A stretch of DNA of 64,000 nt from Costus lasius (GCA_027563935.2 CM050448.1:119281493-119345492); one strand, 5' to 3'. Shown: positions 24,003 to 38,616, counted from the stretch's first letter. The notes: a model not told the origin generated them from the sequence alone. Program-made: numbers and translations.

Positions 24003-25227
24003 TGTCACGCCCCGGCCTAACGGTGGTCCGACGGAGCACCAGACCGGGCTTGAGACCCTAGGGTTTCCGACGCAAAATCGCCTTAAATAGAAAACCCTAA
24101 CTTCCCCGTACAATTTTTATCCCCAAATTGAAAAACAACCGGAAAACCCTAACTCTAAATCAGAAATTACCTCTAGTCAATGCCCAAAGTCAAAATCACG
24201 TTACTGTGTAAAATCGAAATCCGTCGCTCGAATTAAGTTTCGTATGATGACGTCACACTGACGTCAGCCACCAGATTTCCGTCCGCCGCGCTTGATTCCA
24301 GATCGCTGACGTCAGCCATTGAAATTGATTTCAAAATCAAAATCGTTTTCCGATTTTGCCCGTTGACTGTTTGCCTCCGTTGATCGCCTCAAAAAGAACG
24401 TCCGTCTTGGTCCGCATCGTCTTCGTCTTCCTCAAGCCGAACGCAGCCGCTGCGTTCGCTCGCCTTCGTACGCCATCGGAGGAGATGATGCGCCGACGGG
24501 AAGAGGACGCTGCCTTGCCCTTGGACTCCCGCCGACGTCCGAACAGCCTCCCGCCGCGGGGAATCATTGTTGTCGCCGCTGCGGAAAAGATCAGAAACAA
24601 GGGAAGGGGAAAGGTTGAGTGAAGCTTCGGTTTATTTCCTCAAAAGCTTACAGAAACTCCACTCGTCTCTCGTCGCTGGCCCCCTGGCCGCCGACTCCCT
24701 CGATCCCTCCCTCGCCGGCAACCCCCGTCGCTGATTACAGTTCTCTCCAACTCTCGCAACTTGCTAATTGTGTCCGCTCTGGTGGCACTGGTGGAATTGC
24801 TCGATGCTTCCCTCTGCGATGGTGGTCTAGATGCCCCCTTCCCTCGCCACTCATCTGATTTGAAAGGGAAGGACGCCGACTCTGATCTCATCGCCTCCTG
24901 TAGTCTTCGTTGCCGTCTGAGAAAACCACCGAGACGTGGTCATCGCGCCTGCCTGGTAGCTCAAAGCCGCCTCCATCCGTGAAGATAGGGGAGGAAGACG
25001 TCATCGCCCCGCTCCTGCTTCCTCCGCGCCGCCTGTGGCTGCAAGCATCGTCCCCTGCGTCCGAACCATCCGGAGGAGACGAAGCTGCGTCCCCATTTCA
25101 GAATTTAGGGTCAAAATCATCATTTGACCGCCCAAATCCAATCCTGTCTGGTTGATTCCCGCATAGGCTTGGTCCTCCTCTTAGCCTATCAGGCTTTGGC
25201 CTGGACCGGATTGAACCCGGCCTGACA
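24003..25227 (-). mobile_element. Inverted LTR, copy D
   Basis: It starts TGTCACGCCCCGG at 24003 and ends AACCCGGCCTGACA at 25227, so it is the family LTR on the minus strand. TGACGTCA sites lie at 24248-24255 and 24307-24314, with another at about 24259. It abuts copy C with only CCTAT between them. The right flank is CTATA, which does not match CCTAT exactly, so a target duplication cannot be claimed. Confidence 0.75.
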
Positions 25228-25237
25228 CTATAAACGG

Positions 25238-26468
25238 TGTCAGGGCCCGGTCTACCCGGTTCGGCCCAAGCCCAAGTCCAACCGAGCCAGGCACATGGCA
25301 GCAGCCCAATCCACGCAAAACACTTCACTCGCCCGCGCGGAGCTCGCGTGCGACGGAGTCAAGGCAAGCGGACGCGTTCATCAGCGAGCAACGTGGGAAG
25401 ATGGCGGAGCTTCCGGGCGCGGACGACACCGATCGTTGCGGACGACACGGCAACGGCTCGGCAGAAGACCCGGAGGACGCGGAAGGAACGCAAAATCCGG
25501 ACGCAGGCGGCTGCAGGCGACTTTGTCGCGCATAGGAGGCGGACGCGAGGGTGTCGCCTTCCCGATTTGGAAAGGAAGACGCGGTCGCGAGGAGAGGCGG
25601 CGGCCTCGATCGTTAAAAGGGGGGAATCCCGTCACCAAAGGGAGATAGGCACACCGCAGGAGGGAAAACTCGAGTGGAGTATTTCCGACGTCGTAGGAGA
25701 CGTCGACGAGAGGCATTTGAGCGAACTGTAACCGCGACCGGTGGGTCGACGGTGAGGGAGGGAACGAGGGCACCGGCGTAGGGTCGCCGGCGTAGCGAGA
25801 GTTGTAAGCTTTTCCTGGTGAAATAAAGCTTCTCTTCTTTCAAGCTTCATCCCCTGTTCTCTGTTCCCGGCGGAGGGTTCCGTTACTCCCTGGTGGCAGG
25901 CGGCTGCTAGGGCTTCCGATCGGCGAGGTTTCCAGCAGCTGCGGCCGTCGACAGCGGACGGCGAGTCACGAGCGCAGGCGGCGCTCGATTTCGGCGGAAA
26001 AACACGACGCAGGCGGCGTCGCGAGGCGAAGACGAAGACGCGTGATTTGACGTTCGAAACGAAGCAGAGGTCAACGGTCAAAAACCGAAACGAAATCGAT
26101 TCGATTTCGAATTCGGTGGCTGACGTCGGCACGACGCCAGCAGCAAATTCGATCGGCGCGGCAGAAATCGATTTCAGACGCTGACGTCAGGCGGACGTCA
26201 GCGAGTCGATTTAATCCGGCGAATTTCGGGGTCAAAATCAATTTTGACCGAGAGGTAATCTTGGTTTAGAGTTTCGTTCGGATTTCTAAATTAGGGTTAG
26301 GGTTTTCTCCGTGCGATCTTGTATTTGGGGATAAAAATTATCCAGGGAGATTAGGGTTTCTAATTTTGGGTCGGAAACCCTAGTGCGAGTTACGTTCCGG
26401 TGTTCCGCCGGACGGCTCTAGGAAGCGGATAAGCGCTCATTCTAGACCGATCCGACCGGAGCGTGACA
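25238..26468 (+). mobile_element. Solo LTR, copy E, immediately upstream of the PMT gene
   Basis: It begins TGTCAGGGCCCGGT and ends GATCCGACCGGAGCGTGACA. The perfect 5-bp target duplication AACGG lies at 25233-25237 and 26469-26473. An AATAAA signal is at 25822-25827 and a TGACGTCA palindrome at 26182-26189. The LTR reads in the same direction as the methyltransferase gene, whose start codon is 284 bp beyond its end. Confidence 0.9.
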
Positions 26469-26751
26469 AACGGTCACTTAATTTTAGTTTTTTTTCTCTC
26501 TCCGGACTCCCTCAGGAAACCGTAGATCTAGCCGTAACCCCCCGGTTATTTTATGCACTCACGGACACATTTCCCTCGCTTGCGTCCTCCTCACTTTCCG
26601 CGTTTCCACCACCCATTCCTTTCCTGGCAGAACCTATTAATTTCGGCCTTCCTCGTTGCCCATCCCTTTCCTCCACTCACGCAAGCACAGTGGCCACTTG
26701 CCTGCCTCTTTCGAGCTGCAGAGCACTACAGGGAGGGAGGGAAGGAGCCAG

Positions 26752-29700
26752 ATGCAGAGCCTGGAGCTTCTTCTCACCAGGAAGCTCTTCTCCTCTCTCC
26801 TTGTACTCTTCATCTTCGCTCTCAGCTTGCTCTGCCTCTACTATGGCACCTCCTTCGCCCCAGGTCTCCCCCGCCGTGGCGCTGCCCCCGAAGATACCGC
26901 CGACCCGCTATTCGGCGACGAGGAGGGCTTCCCGGTTTCTCCCTCGTTCCTCTATGGCGTTTCCACCGAACCTGTCGCCAAGTCGCTCCCTGTAAGCGGC
27001 CGCAATCGGATACGTTTGTGTTTGATGCTTTTTTGTCGATCAAGTTGGTGGCTCCTTCTTGATAAAGTTGTTGTTTTGACGGCCACGATCGGAAATACTT
27101 CAGGTCTGCGACATGAGGTTATCGGAGCTGATTCCTTGTTTGGACCGGAATCTCATCTACCAACTAAAGCTAAAGCTGAATTTGAGCCTTATGGAACACT
27201 ATGAGCGCCATTGCCCATTTCCAAACCGCCGATATAACTGCCTCATTCCTCCTCCTCTTGGTTACAAGGTAAGTATCTGTCCTCTGGAAACTTAGTTTTG
27301 AATTAGCTGCGTATCAACAATACTTTATCAACCAATATTAGGTTGAGATCCAACCAATTTATTGTTGCATACTTTTATCAAGAACACTTTATCCTTGATT
27401 ATAATACCTGTGCCGGAACGCGGAAACGCAAGTGAAATTGAATATCAAGGGGAATCATACGTCTGATATCACACCTACACAGATAATGCATGAAGTACGT
27501 ACTCCACTTGTTCCACCATTGTGCAAACAGAAGAGGATTCCCTCTCTATATTCTTTTTGCGTAGTCGTTTGAGCATTCACTTATGAAAATTTCACTTTGT
27601 CGTGCTAGGATTTCTTGTATGAAGGATTTGCTATAGAATCTTGATGGTTACCAAAGATTTCATGGGGTTATCCTTTGATGGCTAATATTTTGTTCAAGCA
27701 ATTTTCGTTGATGTTCATACCATACATGATAGGTTCCAATAAGATGGCCTGCAAGTCGGGATGAGGTGTGGAAGGCAAACATTCCCCACACGCACCTTGC
27801 CATGGAGAAGTCCGACCAGAGGTGGATGGTGGTCAAAGGCGAAAAGATCATTTTCCCTGGTGGTGGAACACATTTTCATACAGGAGCTGATAAGTACATT
27901 GTTCATATTGCACAGGTTTTAGATGACCTGAGATGGTGCAAATTTTTCTCCTTTTGTGAAGGAATCTATACTTTTTTATCCTTTTAGCTTCATTCAAGAT
28001 ACCAATCTGATCCATCTTTTGTTTCAAGCTAGATGCTCAAATTTCGGAATGATAACCTCAGTGATGGTGGTAACATTCGGACTGTCCTGGATGTGGGTTG
28101 TGGTGTTGCTAGCTTTGGGGCATACCTTTTGAATCATAGCATTCTTGCAATGTCTCTTGCCCCTAACGATGTCCATGAGAACCAGATACAGTTTGCACTT
28201 GAGAGGGGGATTCCATCCACTCTTGGGGTATTGGGTACCAGAAGGCTGCCTTATCCTAGCTGTTCGTTTGAGATGGCTCACTGCTCACGATGTAGGATTG
28301 ATTGGCTTCAGAGAGATGGCATTCTATTGCTTGAATTGGATAGGCTACTGCGGCCGGGAGGGTACTTCATTTACTCTTCTCCTGAGGTTTATGCTACAGA
28401 TGAGAAGAATAGGAGGATATGGGGTGCCATAAGTGAACTTGTTCACGGGATGTGCTGGAAGATAGCTTCAAAGAGAAATCAGACGGTGATATGGGTTAAA
28501 CCTTTGAATAATGGTTGCTACAAGAGGAGAAATCCAGGCACTCATCCCCCCTTGTGCAGTTCTAATGATGATCCTGATGCAGCTTGGAATGTGCCCATGA
28601 AATCCTGCATTACACCTTACTCAAAGAGTAAGTAAATTTTGGTTATGTAGCCATATTGATAAAATCTAATACTGATTCAGTTTGGATTTTGTCCACTTTC
28701 ATGTGTTCTAAGCTTTTATTGGATATGTTTATGTGTAAACTAAAAATAGAAAGTTATTCATCATAACTTCCTTAGCTCAAGTTGCACGGCTTTGTACGAA
28801 TAACACCGATTAGCTATTATGGCTGCTAAAGCTAAACCATTCATCATATCTTCCTTAGCTCAGGTTTCTTCAATATGGTGTATGCTGTGCCTTGCACAGC
28901 TCTACTCTCTATCTCTATTTCTTAGTTCAAGAAAAGTTCCCAGTTGTGCATTTAATAGCATTCTCTTATTATTTTCATCTTGAAGCAGGATTGATCAGTG
29001 CAAATAGTGTGAAACTGGTTTCTTGGCCACAGAGGCTTACGACACCATCTCCTCGTTTAGAAGAAATTGGCGTCAGTGTCGAAGAGTACAAAGAAGATAG
29101 TGTAGGTTTTAGCATGATTATGTCACTTTGTGATATTAATCTCATTTGAACCTATTTGTGACTTTGTATAATTGTGTTTTTTTATTCTAACATTTTATCA
29201 TCTAATGCAGGTGGTATGGAACTGGAGGGTACTGGAATACTGGAAACAGATGACATCTGTGACAGAAAAAGATTCTTTTAGAAATGTGATGGATATGAAT
29301 GCAAATCTTGGAGGCTTTGCAGCATCCCTTATGGATAAAAAAGTGTGGGTAATGAATGTTGTTCCAGCCAATGAATCAAGCAAATTGAAGATAATTTATG
29401 ACCGAGGTTTAATTGGCACTCTGCATGATTGGTCTGTATCGAACTACTATTTTCCCATGGAAATTTCCTTGCTCTGTTTTCTTACTGCTGTTTGCTTGGA
29501 TTTGAGTTCTTCAAAAAGAAATTTTTCTTGTTTTTATAAGTTTGCGCAGAAGTTCATCATTCAAAGCATTTACAGTTAATAACAACTCTGCATCACAGAT
29601 CAGATTGCTGAACATGATTTTATGATTCCAGCTTTTCATGCATTAGCCTGACCACGTGTAGTCATTTTGTGCTCTACTTGACATACATTCTCGAAGTGAA

Positions 29701-30814
29701 AATTAATGTGAGTTCCTTTTTGGGGATTTGGAAAGCATAGAATCTTAGCGTAAGTGACAGCATTGGACATCTGACTAATTCAGCAATGAAAATAGGCAAA
29801 ATTTAATATCTTAGCCCTCATGCTCTTTTAGTTTTCTACAAGTAAATGGGATTGTTAATTTTCTTGAAGAATGATTGGATTTTCATGGATTTTAAATGTT
29901 GGTTTGTATTGAGGGTAAGCCTTAAACAAACTTGTCCTCCCTATTTTGGTACACCTAATACTTGGTGTTATTTGGTGGAATGCTCACTATGTACTAGTTT
30001 GTAAAATGAACGGTACATTGATACGTATAGAGATTAAAAATCATAGAAATTCAGATATCAAATATCGTAACTAGGTACATAGAAATTTGAAATATTTGAA
30101 TAGTTATCAAATAGAGTGCATCATTGCATATAAACAGATATCAAATAGAGTTCATCATAACAAGATTTTGAGCATTGAAGAGTTGCTTCTTATAAAACTG
30201 TCTTCAATGATTCCTGAAAAAGAAATCTTCTGGCCATGTAAGCCGTAAGCAAGCGCCCTGCCAGCCACTGACATGAATCATGATTTGGGTACTTAGTAGG
30301 GTGTTTCTCTCTCGTTTATATTTTTAGATGTATGCCACTTTAGATCCTCTAGTGTGTTCTCTTAAAATCATCGTCAAAGTATGTACAATCCGGTCCTAGT
30401 TGAACTGTTCCAGGTTAATTTTTTGGATGATTGGATAGCCTTTTATCTTTTATCAGAGAGCACTTGCTTACTTGCTTGATATGTCCATGCTATTTCAGGT
30501 GTGAATCATTCTCAACATACCCTCGTACCTATGATCTTCTTCATGCTTGGCACTTGTTCTCTGAAATCACGAAGCAGGGATGCAGCATAGAGGATCTGCT
30601 CATTGAAATGGACAGAATGCTTCGACCGCTCGGGTTTGTTATTATCCGGGACCAAATTCGCATAATTGACTACATTAAGAAGTACCTGACGGCATTGAGA
30701 TGGGATCACTGGACCTCAGAAGTGAGACCAAATTCTGATGCTCTATCCTTGGGTGAAGAAAGGGTTCTAATTGCGAGGAAGAAGCTGTGGATGGCAAGTA
30801 CTGAGACCTCCTAA
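26752..30814 (+). CDS. PMT-type (DUF248) Golgi S-adenosylmethionine methyltransferase
   Basis: Plant putative methyltransferase of the PMT/QUA2 family, type II Golgi membrane proteins linked to pectin methylation. Exons: 26752-26991, 27104-27268, 27733-27915, 28033-28627, 28989-29101, 29211-29431, 30499-30814. All have GT-AG borders and the phases join into 610 residues, normal for the family. Residues 12-33 form the single membrane anchor. CDMRLSELIPCLDRNL, FPGGGTHF, the SAM site VLDVGCGVASFGAYLL and AHCSRCRIDW are in the first half. FRNVMDMNANLGGFAASL and WCESFSTYPRTYDLLHAW are in the second. No broken residue was seen. I chose the first ATG, which gives a short cytosolic tail before the anchor. 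Pectin as substrate is family knowledge; substrate specificity is not visible in the sequence. Confidence 0.93.
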
Positions 30815-33332
30815 TGAAACTAGTGACACTGTTTTTTTTTCTTTTTTGTTTTCCCGTGTTAATTTTTGGATGGTAGATACAGAACTTAGAGGAGGTCAGG
30901 TTCTCTTGCATCTGTCCCGAAACTCTCTAGGTTTGTGTTATATATGTAGAGGGTTTTCCATGTATTTTTTAACCTTTGAAGTTAGCTTGCCAATCATCAA
31001 TCATGAACTGTATCTAAAGCTGATGCTTAATGTGTGAAGTTACTCTATTGATAAAAGTGAGTTCAGTAATCAGAGTTATTAACTAAAACCCTTGCATGTT
31101 TTGATGTTCTTAAGGAGATAATAGTTTCCACCGTGCAAATGCTCTAATCTTTGAGCTGTGGACTGCATTTCTGTGTGTGGTCAGCGAATGGGCAATACCA
31201 GACTTGCTGCTCTTGACAGAGAAAATTTCTTTGGCCACTATCTTTGCCTAAGATTCTTAACCAGGATCATATTTGGATTGTTCAGTTCGGGCTAAGTGAG
31301 GATCTTACATTCAAGATTACATCACTGTTGCCTAAGATTCTTAGGCAAGTACAGCGCCTAGGAATTTCTTGCTTGTAACTGTCTCTTTTTAAGTAAAATT
31401 CTTACCAAGTGGTTGCCTATGGTGTACTATGCAGGGCCATTAGGTGTATAGAGTGTTGTCTAATCTCAACAAGCGCGTGCACAAGATCATGGAGAAATTT
31501 TTTAAGAATCCACGGATTCCTAGTCATCCAATGTGCATTGTGATGTGGATACAGGATATGTTGTAGTCATGAAACCAAATTTGCACATAAAATGAGATAT
31601 AGATTCTCACTGTCATCGATCGAACGGTGTGGTGGAGGGTTTCTTACAATTCTAAGAATCTGTGGATTCCTAAAAAACGCAGAAAATATTCTAGCCTATG
31701 ATATTCTATTTTTTTTTCTCTGCTTGTGTCCAACCTAATTTGCACAATGAATTTTTGTGCATGATGTAATAAAATTTTTATGTTGCGTCTCTGCCTAGAA
31801 CCACCACGTAGAAGTTATGTGCCTATGCTTCAAACAATAGCTACTATCTCCTGTGTTTATGTAAGTTCATATGCTTGACACTCTTTTGTGCACTTGGGTG
31901 CGCGCACCTACCTATAGCAGAAGGCTTAAGAGCTTCAGCTCATACATCAAACAATAGGTACAATACTTCGAATAAGATTTTTATCCAGTTGGGTGAGAAA
32001 CTATTCTTTGTTAAAGAGATGACCCCTAGAATTATTGTAATTCTTAGAAGATTAATAAGATTATTAGTTGGAGGATGATAGATCTCTAGAGAGTGTGATC
32101 TTTACAAGATATACCAAATCCTCTTTCAAGGTGGACAGAAATTTAAATGTGAGATTTCATATCAATAAGGCAAGTGAGTACACAAAAATATAACGTATAA
32201 GATGTAAAATTTCATATTGTTGAGGGTCCAAGTGAATACATTATAATTAGAAGCTTGTCATGTAAGGAAGATAAATTTTCTTGGCATCAAAAGGAGAGTT
32301 GATGAATTTGAGTTTCTCATGTCATCTAAAAACGAATCGAAGTTCCTCGTGCCAAGATAATAATACATTGCTACCATTTAATTTGATAGTGAGGAGAAAT
32401 GAGCTTGCAACTAGAAGACTAGGCAAAGAGATGCTTCTTCAATTATAGAAAGTAAGAAGAAAGAAGATTATAATTTTTGAAAAATAAATATTTTAAATAA
32501 TATATCTCTAAGAGGAAAATAGAGAGGTGCAGAGTCAAAGAGGTGAATACAGATAACAAGGTGGAGGGATGAAGAGAGAAAAGGTAAGAGGCTGGTGAAG
32601 CGAAGCGGCTAGAGTTGCAACTTGCAACCAGGTAGTAATGACTGGGAGGCTACTGACTTAATTTTTAACGGAGGCTGGCCTTTGCATATTAAGCTGTGAG
32701 AGAAAATTCTAGATCATAACTGAGAACAGGTAAAACTTAATCTTATATAAATCATATATAAATTCAATACACTAATATTAGATTGAGAACTATAGAACTA
32801 AATTCTGTAAGTATGCATACAGACTAACACATACAAACCGTGCCGCCACTGCATCAGTATACAAGCAAACATGGGCCTAACATTCTCATGATAAGAGATG
32901 AAAATTTTCTTCCAGCAAACAATTCAGAACATACTGATCAAGTGATGAATAGTAACCATTAGCAAATTGCCGTATATAGTAACTAAAATCTGTGCCCAGT
33001 TAGTGTATATTAGAAGGCTGACAGCGTTTAGCAAGTATACAAAATCGCCGTCTCTCTGAACAGAAATGCACGACTCATTTCAAATTTGATCGACAAAGAT
33101 AAAGCTAACTTTTAGTGAAGTTATTATCTTCAACAAAAGTCCACAATCTACAAATGTGACTGTCAGAGATGGCAGTGATTACGTTAAAGCAGCACTATTA
33201 TGTAATATTTTCTCATGTTACAACAAAGTTTGAAGCCTAAACTAGTCATGAATTACAGAAGATAGATTACAAAATAACAGACAAAAAATGGAAAAACAAG
33301 CGACCAAAACTGACAAAAACTTACATCCCTGC
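30815..33332. other. Convergent intergenic region between PMT and O-FucT genes
   Basis: It holds the 3' ends of the two converging genes. I find no coding exon, RNA gene or bounded transposon. It is AT-rich, with a purine-rich stretch around 32390-32600. Confidence 0.5.
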
Positions 33333-36300
33333 TCAAGCTCTACACATGCATGGAGTTAGAGGATTCTCCCATATGTCGTAGTTCGGGAAAGTTTCTTCGG
33401 GAAGGCCAGTCCGTGTTTGGTGAGTGATCACGACATCCTCAACAAATGATGCCCAACCCATGTAGGGATCCCCAAAAGATTTGGACATGAGACCCTTGTC
33501 CGGTTTTATTGACTTGAGTCTATGGCCCATGTAACGACGAGCTCCAATTATCAGCTTGGCAAAGTTGCCGCCATGGGTCATAACAAACACATCAGACTTC
33601 AAGCAAACCAGGAAATCTAGCGCAGCCAAACTTGTCACATGCTTCCTGAAATGATCCATTTCTTCTTGGCTCGCTAGTTCCTCCTTGGTAACCTGCCAAT
33701 AAAACAATAAAAAATTGCAGTAATTTCTATTAATATAACAGGAATGAAGCAAAACATGTTGCACTTGATTAAGGTGTATAAGAGCATATATGCAAAAGAT
33801 AGCTCTTCAGTAAAAAGAAAGAACTAGTACAAACAAGAGGAAGGATAGCAAAAGATAATATCTAACAATCATAGGGTCTGTTACAAAGAAAAGAGAAGCA
33901 TACTCCCATAGAAAATAAACTAAGGTCAGCCACGTAAAATCCACAAGAACTGAATGCTCACCAGATTGGGGAACATATTTCTAAGCGGTGCCATCCTGTT
34001 CTTTCCACCGTACACTTGTCCTGAAGCAACATATATTTGTGTTTCCTTAGGATATCCCATTGCTCGTAATATAACAGCAACCTCCCCTGGCTCAAGAGGG
34101 CAGCGACCTTCCTTTCTTTTCTGAAGTGCTAACTGCCAAAGATGAGATCCATTCTGCAAGAATGTGCCAAAGTAAGAAATCAAAATATTCCGAGATCATT
34201 TCTAGACCAGTTTATTAAGTTGGCAAATATAAGATCATGATGCCTATAGGATTGTCAATCACCTTGTATCGTCTTGGCCATTCTTTTTGTCGGTATGCTG
34301 CCATCATTGCTTTCTCCTCTCTAGTTCCTACAAAATCACAGAAGGAGAGACCCACCATTCCCTTCTCAAATCTCAGATGAAGTGCCCTGTCAGGAAAAGG
34401 CTAGATGTTTATGTCTGATATCAATGATGTGCATGAGTGCATCATGGAGAAAGGGACAGCTTTTACATGTATGGGTTCACATTGCCAGTGCGGTTCCTCA
34501 TTCTTGCTGCCAATTTATCAGCCATTTCCTCAATCTCAGGTAAAAATTTTAGGGCATGATAGTTAACTTTACACCTGAGCCTGTTTATTTCTGGTGGAAC
34601 ATTATCATACCTGAAAATAGTAAGAACACATGCAAACACCAAGTAATTAAATTCATCTGTAATAACCAAAACATGACAACTTATGAGTCAGTGGTGGATG
34701 TCAACCTATTCTGGCAAAAGATTGCTAGGGCTAATGCAGTGACAAGGATATATGAGCGAAATCTAAGTGAAGGTACACCGTAGATAAGCATTCATAACTT
34801 ACCCCAACCTATCAACAAAAGGCTTTAGAGCCATTATTTTCTTCTCTCGAATCCTTGGAAGTACATTGTCAATATAGAAATCTGCTGACGCATACTTTGG
34901 AATGTTCTTTACAGTTCGTCTGCGACAAAAATTGGTCAATAATTCATTTTATAACTATAAGTTTATGATTTACTTGGTGCAAAAAAAAACACAAGAATGA
35001 AAAGGATATAATAATAAAAAGTCTAATTACGGATATATTCAAGAAATAAATAAGACACACAATTTCATCATGCTAAACAAATTGTCTTAGTTTGAACAAG
35101 GCAGGATAAATAATAAGAGTAATGAAAAAGGAGTAAATTACAGGCCTACAATACAAACCAATGCGATCAGTTATAAGAACCAAGCTGGTATTTACATGCA
35201 CATTCATATATATACCAATTACCAATATCCTAGTATGATTTGTACCTAACCATATTAGTCTAGTCTAAGACTATTACACAGGTATGGGCTGGTATTCAAA
35301 ATCTTAGTAATGACTAAACTGAAAACATTAATATTTAATACTAAGGAATTAATTAAAAAATATGGCATGAAACCTTATACTGGTGAAGAGTTCTGCTTTG
35401 TCTGTAAACCAATCGGGAATATCTCGTACAATTCTTACATCATCCTTCAAATATTCGATAAAATGATCAACATCAAATATGTCTTCAAACTTCCTGTAGA
35501 AAACCAAAAGTAATGAAATTGCAGGATTTTCTCATTTAAATTAACAATGATAATTAATTTCTACAGGATTATGCATATCAATAAAGTAAACCTTGAATCA
35601 TCATTACAAAGTAAAACTCAACATGGAAAAGGAAAGCTACAACAGTATACACAAAGATCAGATATTAATGCTATTGTCGCAGAAATACCCTTGAGTTTTT
35701 CTGAGAGAAAAATTGTGCAACACATCTCATGCCCTATAATTGTCCGATGTACCTCTTTTACCAGGTTATTAATGCTTGGCAAATAAATACATCTAAAAAT
35801 TCTCTCCTTCCTCAGTAATGTTTAAAACCAGTAGTGTCACTTTTTATAATATGATAGTAGTGCATTTTCCTAATCCAGAAAAGTGAGATCTAATTTACAC
35901 TATGGTTATTGATTATATAATAGATGTTTCAAATACAAGCAATAGAGAAGTCAGAATGTCCTTGTTCAAAATTAATTCATATTTTTTACAGGTTTTAGTG
36001 TTCAGCATGCGTAAGAAATTGCATATATGTTAGTGCATCAATAAAGCAATATTTCATAAAACCTCACGTTTGATCTTTCCAGATTTGATCTTGCTTTAGA
36101 ACTGGTAATATAAGAGTTGCACCCATTATTTTGGCCACAGCAACAGCATTGCATATCTATATAGCAACCAAATTAAGAAAAAAAATTAGCCTGTGAAATC
36201 CAATTATGGTTCAAAATAAACAATTATGGACAACTATCAGTATATAAACATGCAATAGAATGGGCAGCATAGTCACGAATCTTATCATATGCAGAACATA

Positions 36301-38569
36301 ATAATCAAAAGTAGCAGCTATCTTAGGTTAAGTTATGAGAATCTCCGCCATGACACAATAAAATTAGTTGCTAAAGAAAATTCATTGAAGGTATGTCCAA
36401 GTACTAACCACACACAGCCGATTGTCTAGATAAAAATACTATAAGCTGCACGTAGAACCAAAATGCAGCCTTGTCTTGCACATGGACCATGGCTGTAATG
36501 TGCATTGCGGTGTCTGGTCCAAAAGATGCATGTAATAAGCTCATTACAAGGAAGACTCTTTAAATCTAACATCAAATTCCTTATGGTTTGCAATTATAAT
36601 ACTACACCGGCCTCAGCTGCCCTCTTCTTCAGAAAAAAAGATTCAATTAACGCTGAGAAACAATAAAGGTAGTAGTAAATTCATCTTCAGCAGATACATT
36701 TATATGGCAATATTGTTGCCTGTCATAAGGCAGGAAAGATGCAAAAAATTGCTGTATGGTATAGGATTGGACTCAAAAACCATGATCTAGATGTCTATAA
36801 TTGTGTCATTTATATTCCGATATCAAAAGATGCAAAAAATTGCTGTATGGTATAGGATTGGACTCAAAAACCATGATCTAGTTGTCTATAATTGTGTTAT
36901 TTATATTCCGATATCAAAAGATGCAAAAAATTGCAGTATGGTATAGGATTGGACTCAAAAACCATGATCTAGATGTCTATAATTGTGTCATTTATATTCC
37001 GATATCAAGGAGAGACTTACACACTCTCGACAAGCTCATAAGGTATTAAACCCCTTTTGTGATCATGATAATCATACATACTTCATCATCGAGAATTCAT
37101 GGAGCAACAATATACTAAAATAGTTTATGTACTACCAAATAGTAGGATCATATTACTTATTCATGTCTCATTTAAATTGGACTCTAAGTTACACAATGTA
37201 GAAAAGTATAGTAACCCTTCTTCAACGAACACAAGCACAATCAGGAAGACAACCAGAAAAAAGAATGGGCTAAATGCAAATCCAATTAACCCTAGGCCTG
37301 CCAAAATCTTGTGTCAACCTACAATTTGACTAAAAGAAGCCCTTTTGTTTCAACTCTATTAATGATTTTAAATCTAAACAACATTTAATATTTTAACAAT
37401 TACTGAAGACCAAAAATTAAAACATAACACAAATCATTCATCATCTTCTAAAAATAGAATAATCAACAACTCTAGGAGACAGATTATATAAATATAGCAA
37501 AAATAAGTGATGCAGAAGAATACACACGGCGATTCTTTGTTGGTTAAGACCACCCTCAGCATGGATAAATATGTAGCCATTGGTTTCATTCTCGGGAGGA
37601 AGATCTGCAGATAAATCCAACCTTAATGAATAAGCCAGAATATTATAGTTTGTAATGTCAGATGCAAAAAATGAAAATAACAGTAAATTATAGATAAGAC
37701 ACGAGGGTGAACACTGTTAGCAACACAGCAATCACCTTATTTTTGCTTTACATACTGAAACAAAAAAAAAAAAAAAAATTGCATCAGATCTCGTTCCACA
37801 GATGTTCACAGCTACCAGATTTATGCTCAAGATGGTGCTAATTACTTCGATTGGTAAAGATCAAATCCTGCTAGTGGCTAGTGCCTTCACCACCACCGCA
37901 TGCTATGTCGTACCTCAAGTATTTTAAAATCATTTTATTTATTTCTTTGTATAGCTATAGTTCTTTCCTATTTAGTTAATTACCATGTTTCTCAAGTTAA
38001 TGCACTCTTTATTACAAATCCTACCAATTTAGGCCATCATTTTTTATGTATCTTCGTTCATCCCTTTTCTTCACTTGATCAACAAGGCAGATTTTGGAGA
38101 GGAGAAGAGGAAGAATTTTTTTAGGAACGCAATTCTCCTTTTACTTATTGCATGTTTTCAACAACTGATTATTACAAATGACAATTGTCATGTGTCATGA
38201 TGTAGAAAAAGAATAGTTATTTTAAGACACTTATGTTATCATATGAGCAACCATCTACCAATGATTTAGTCAAAACTTAAATATATTAATCGTCATAACT
38301 TTATTCACTTATTTTTGTATAATGTAATATGATTGATTACCTTTATTTTTAGTAATTTATGCTAAGCATGTGGTAAAACTAAAATCAATCAAGTACAAAG
38401 TTGAATATTTATGTTTATTAGATATAGTATTATAGTAAAAGTTCTTTTTGCTTACTGGGCAGTATTATTATCTATACAATTTTCACTCAGTACATACAAT
38501 GATGTTGCTGCTACAGTTAAATGTATCCAATAATTTACCAACATTAATAAGTTTTTGTGTTATACATAC

Positions 38570-38616
<47 letters not shown>

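Noticed and set aside
24003..25232. Target duplication for LTR copy D
   Set aside because: The left flank is CCTAT and the right flank CTATA; they overlap in composition but are not the same pentamer in register, so no duplication is claimed.
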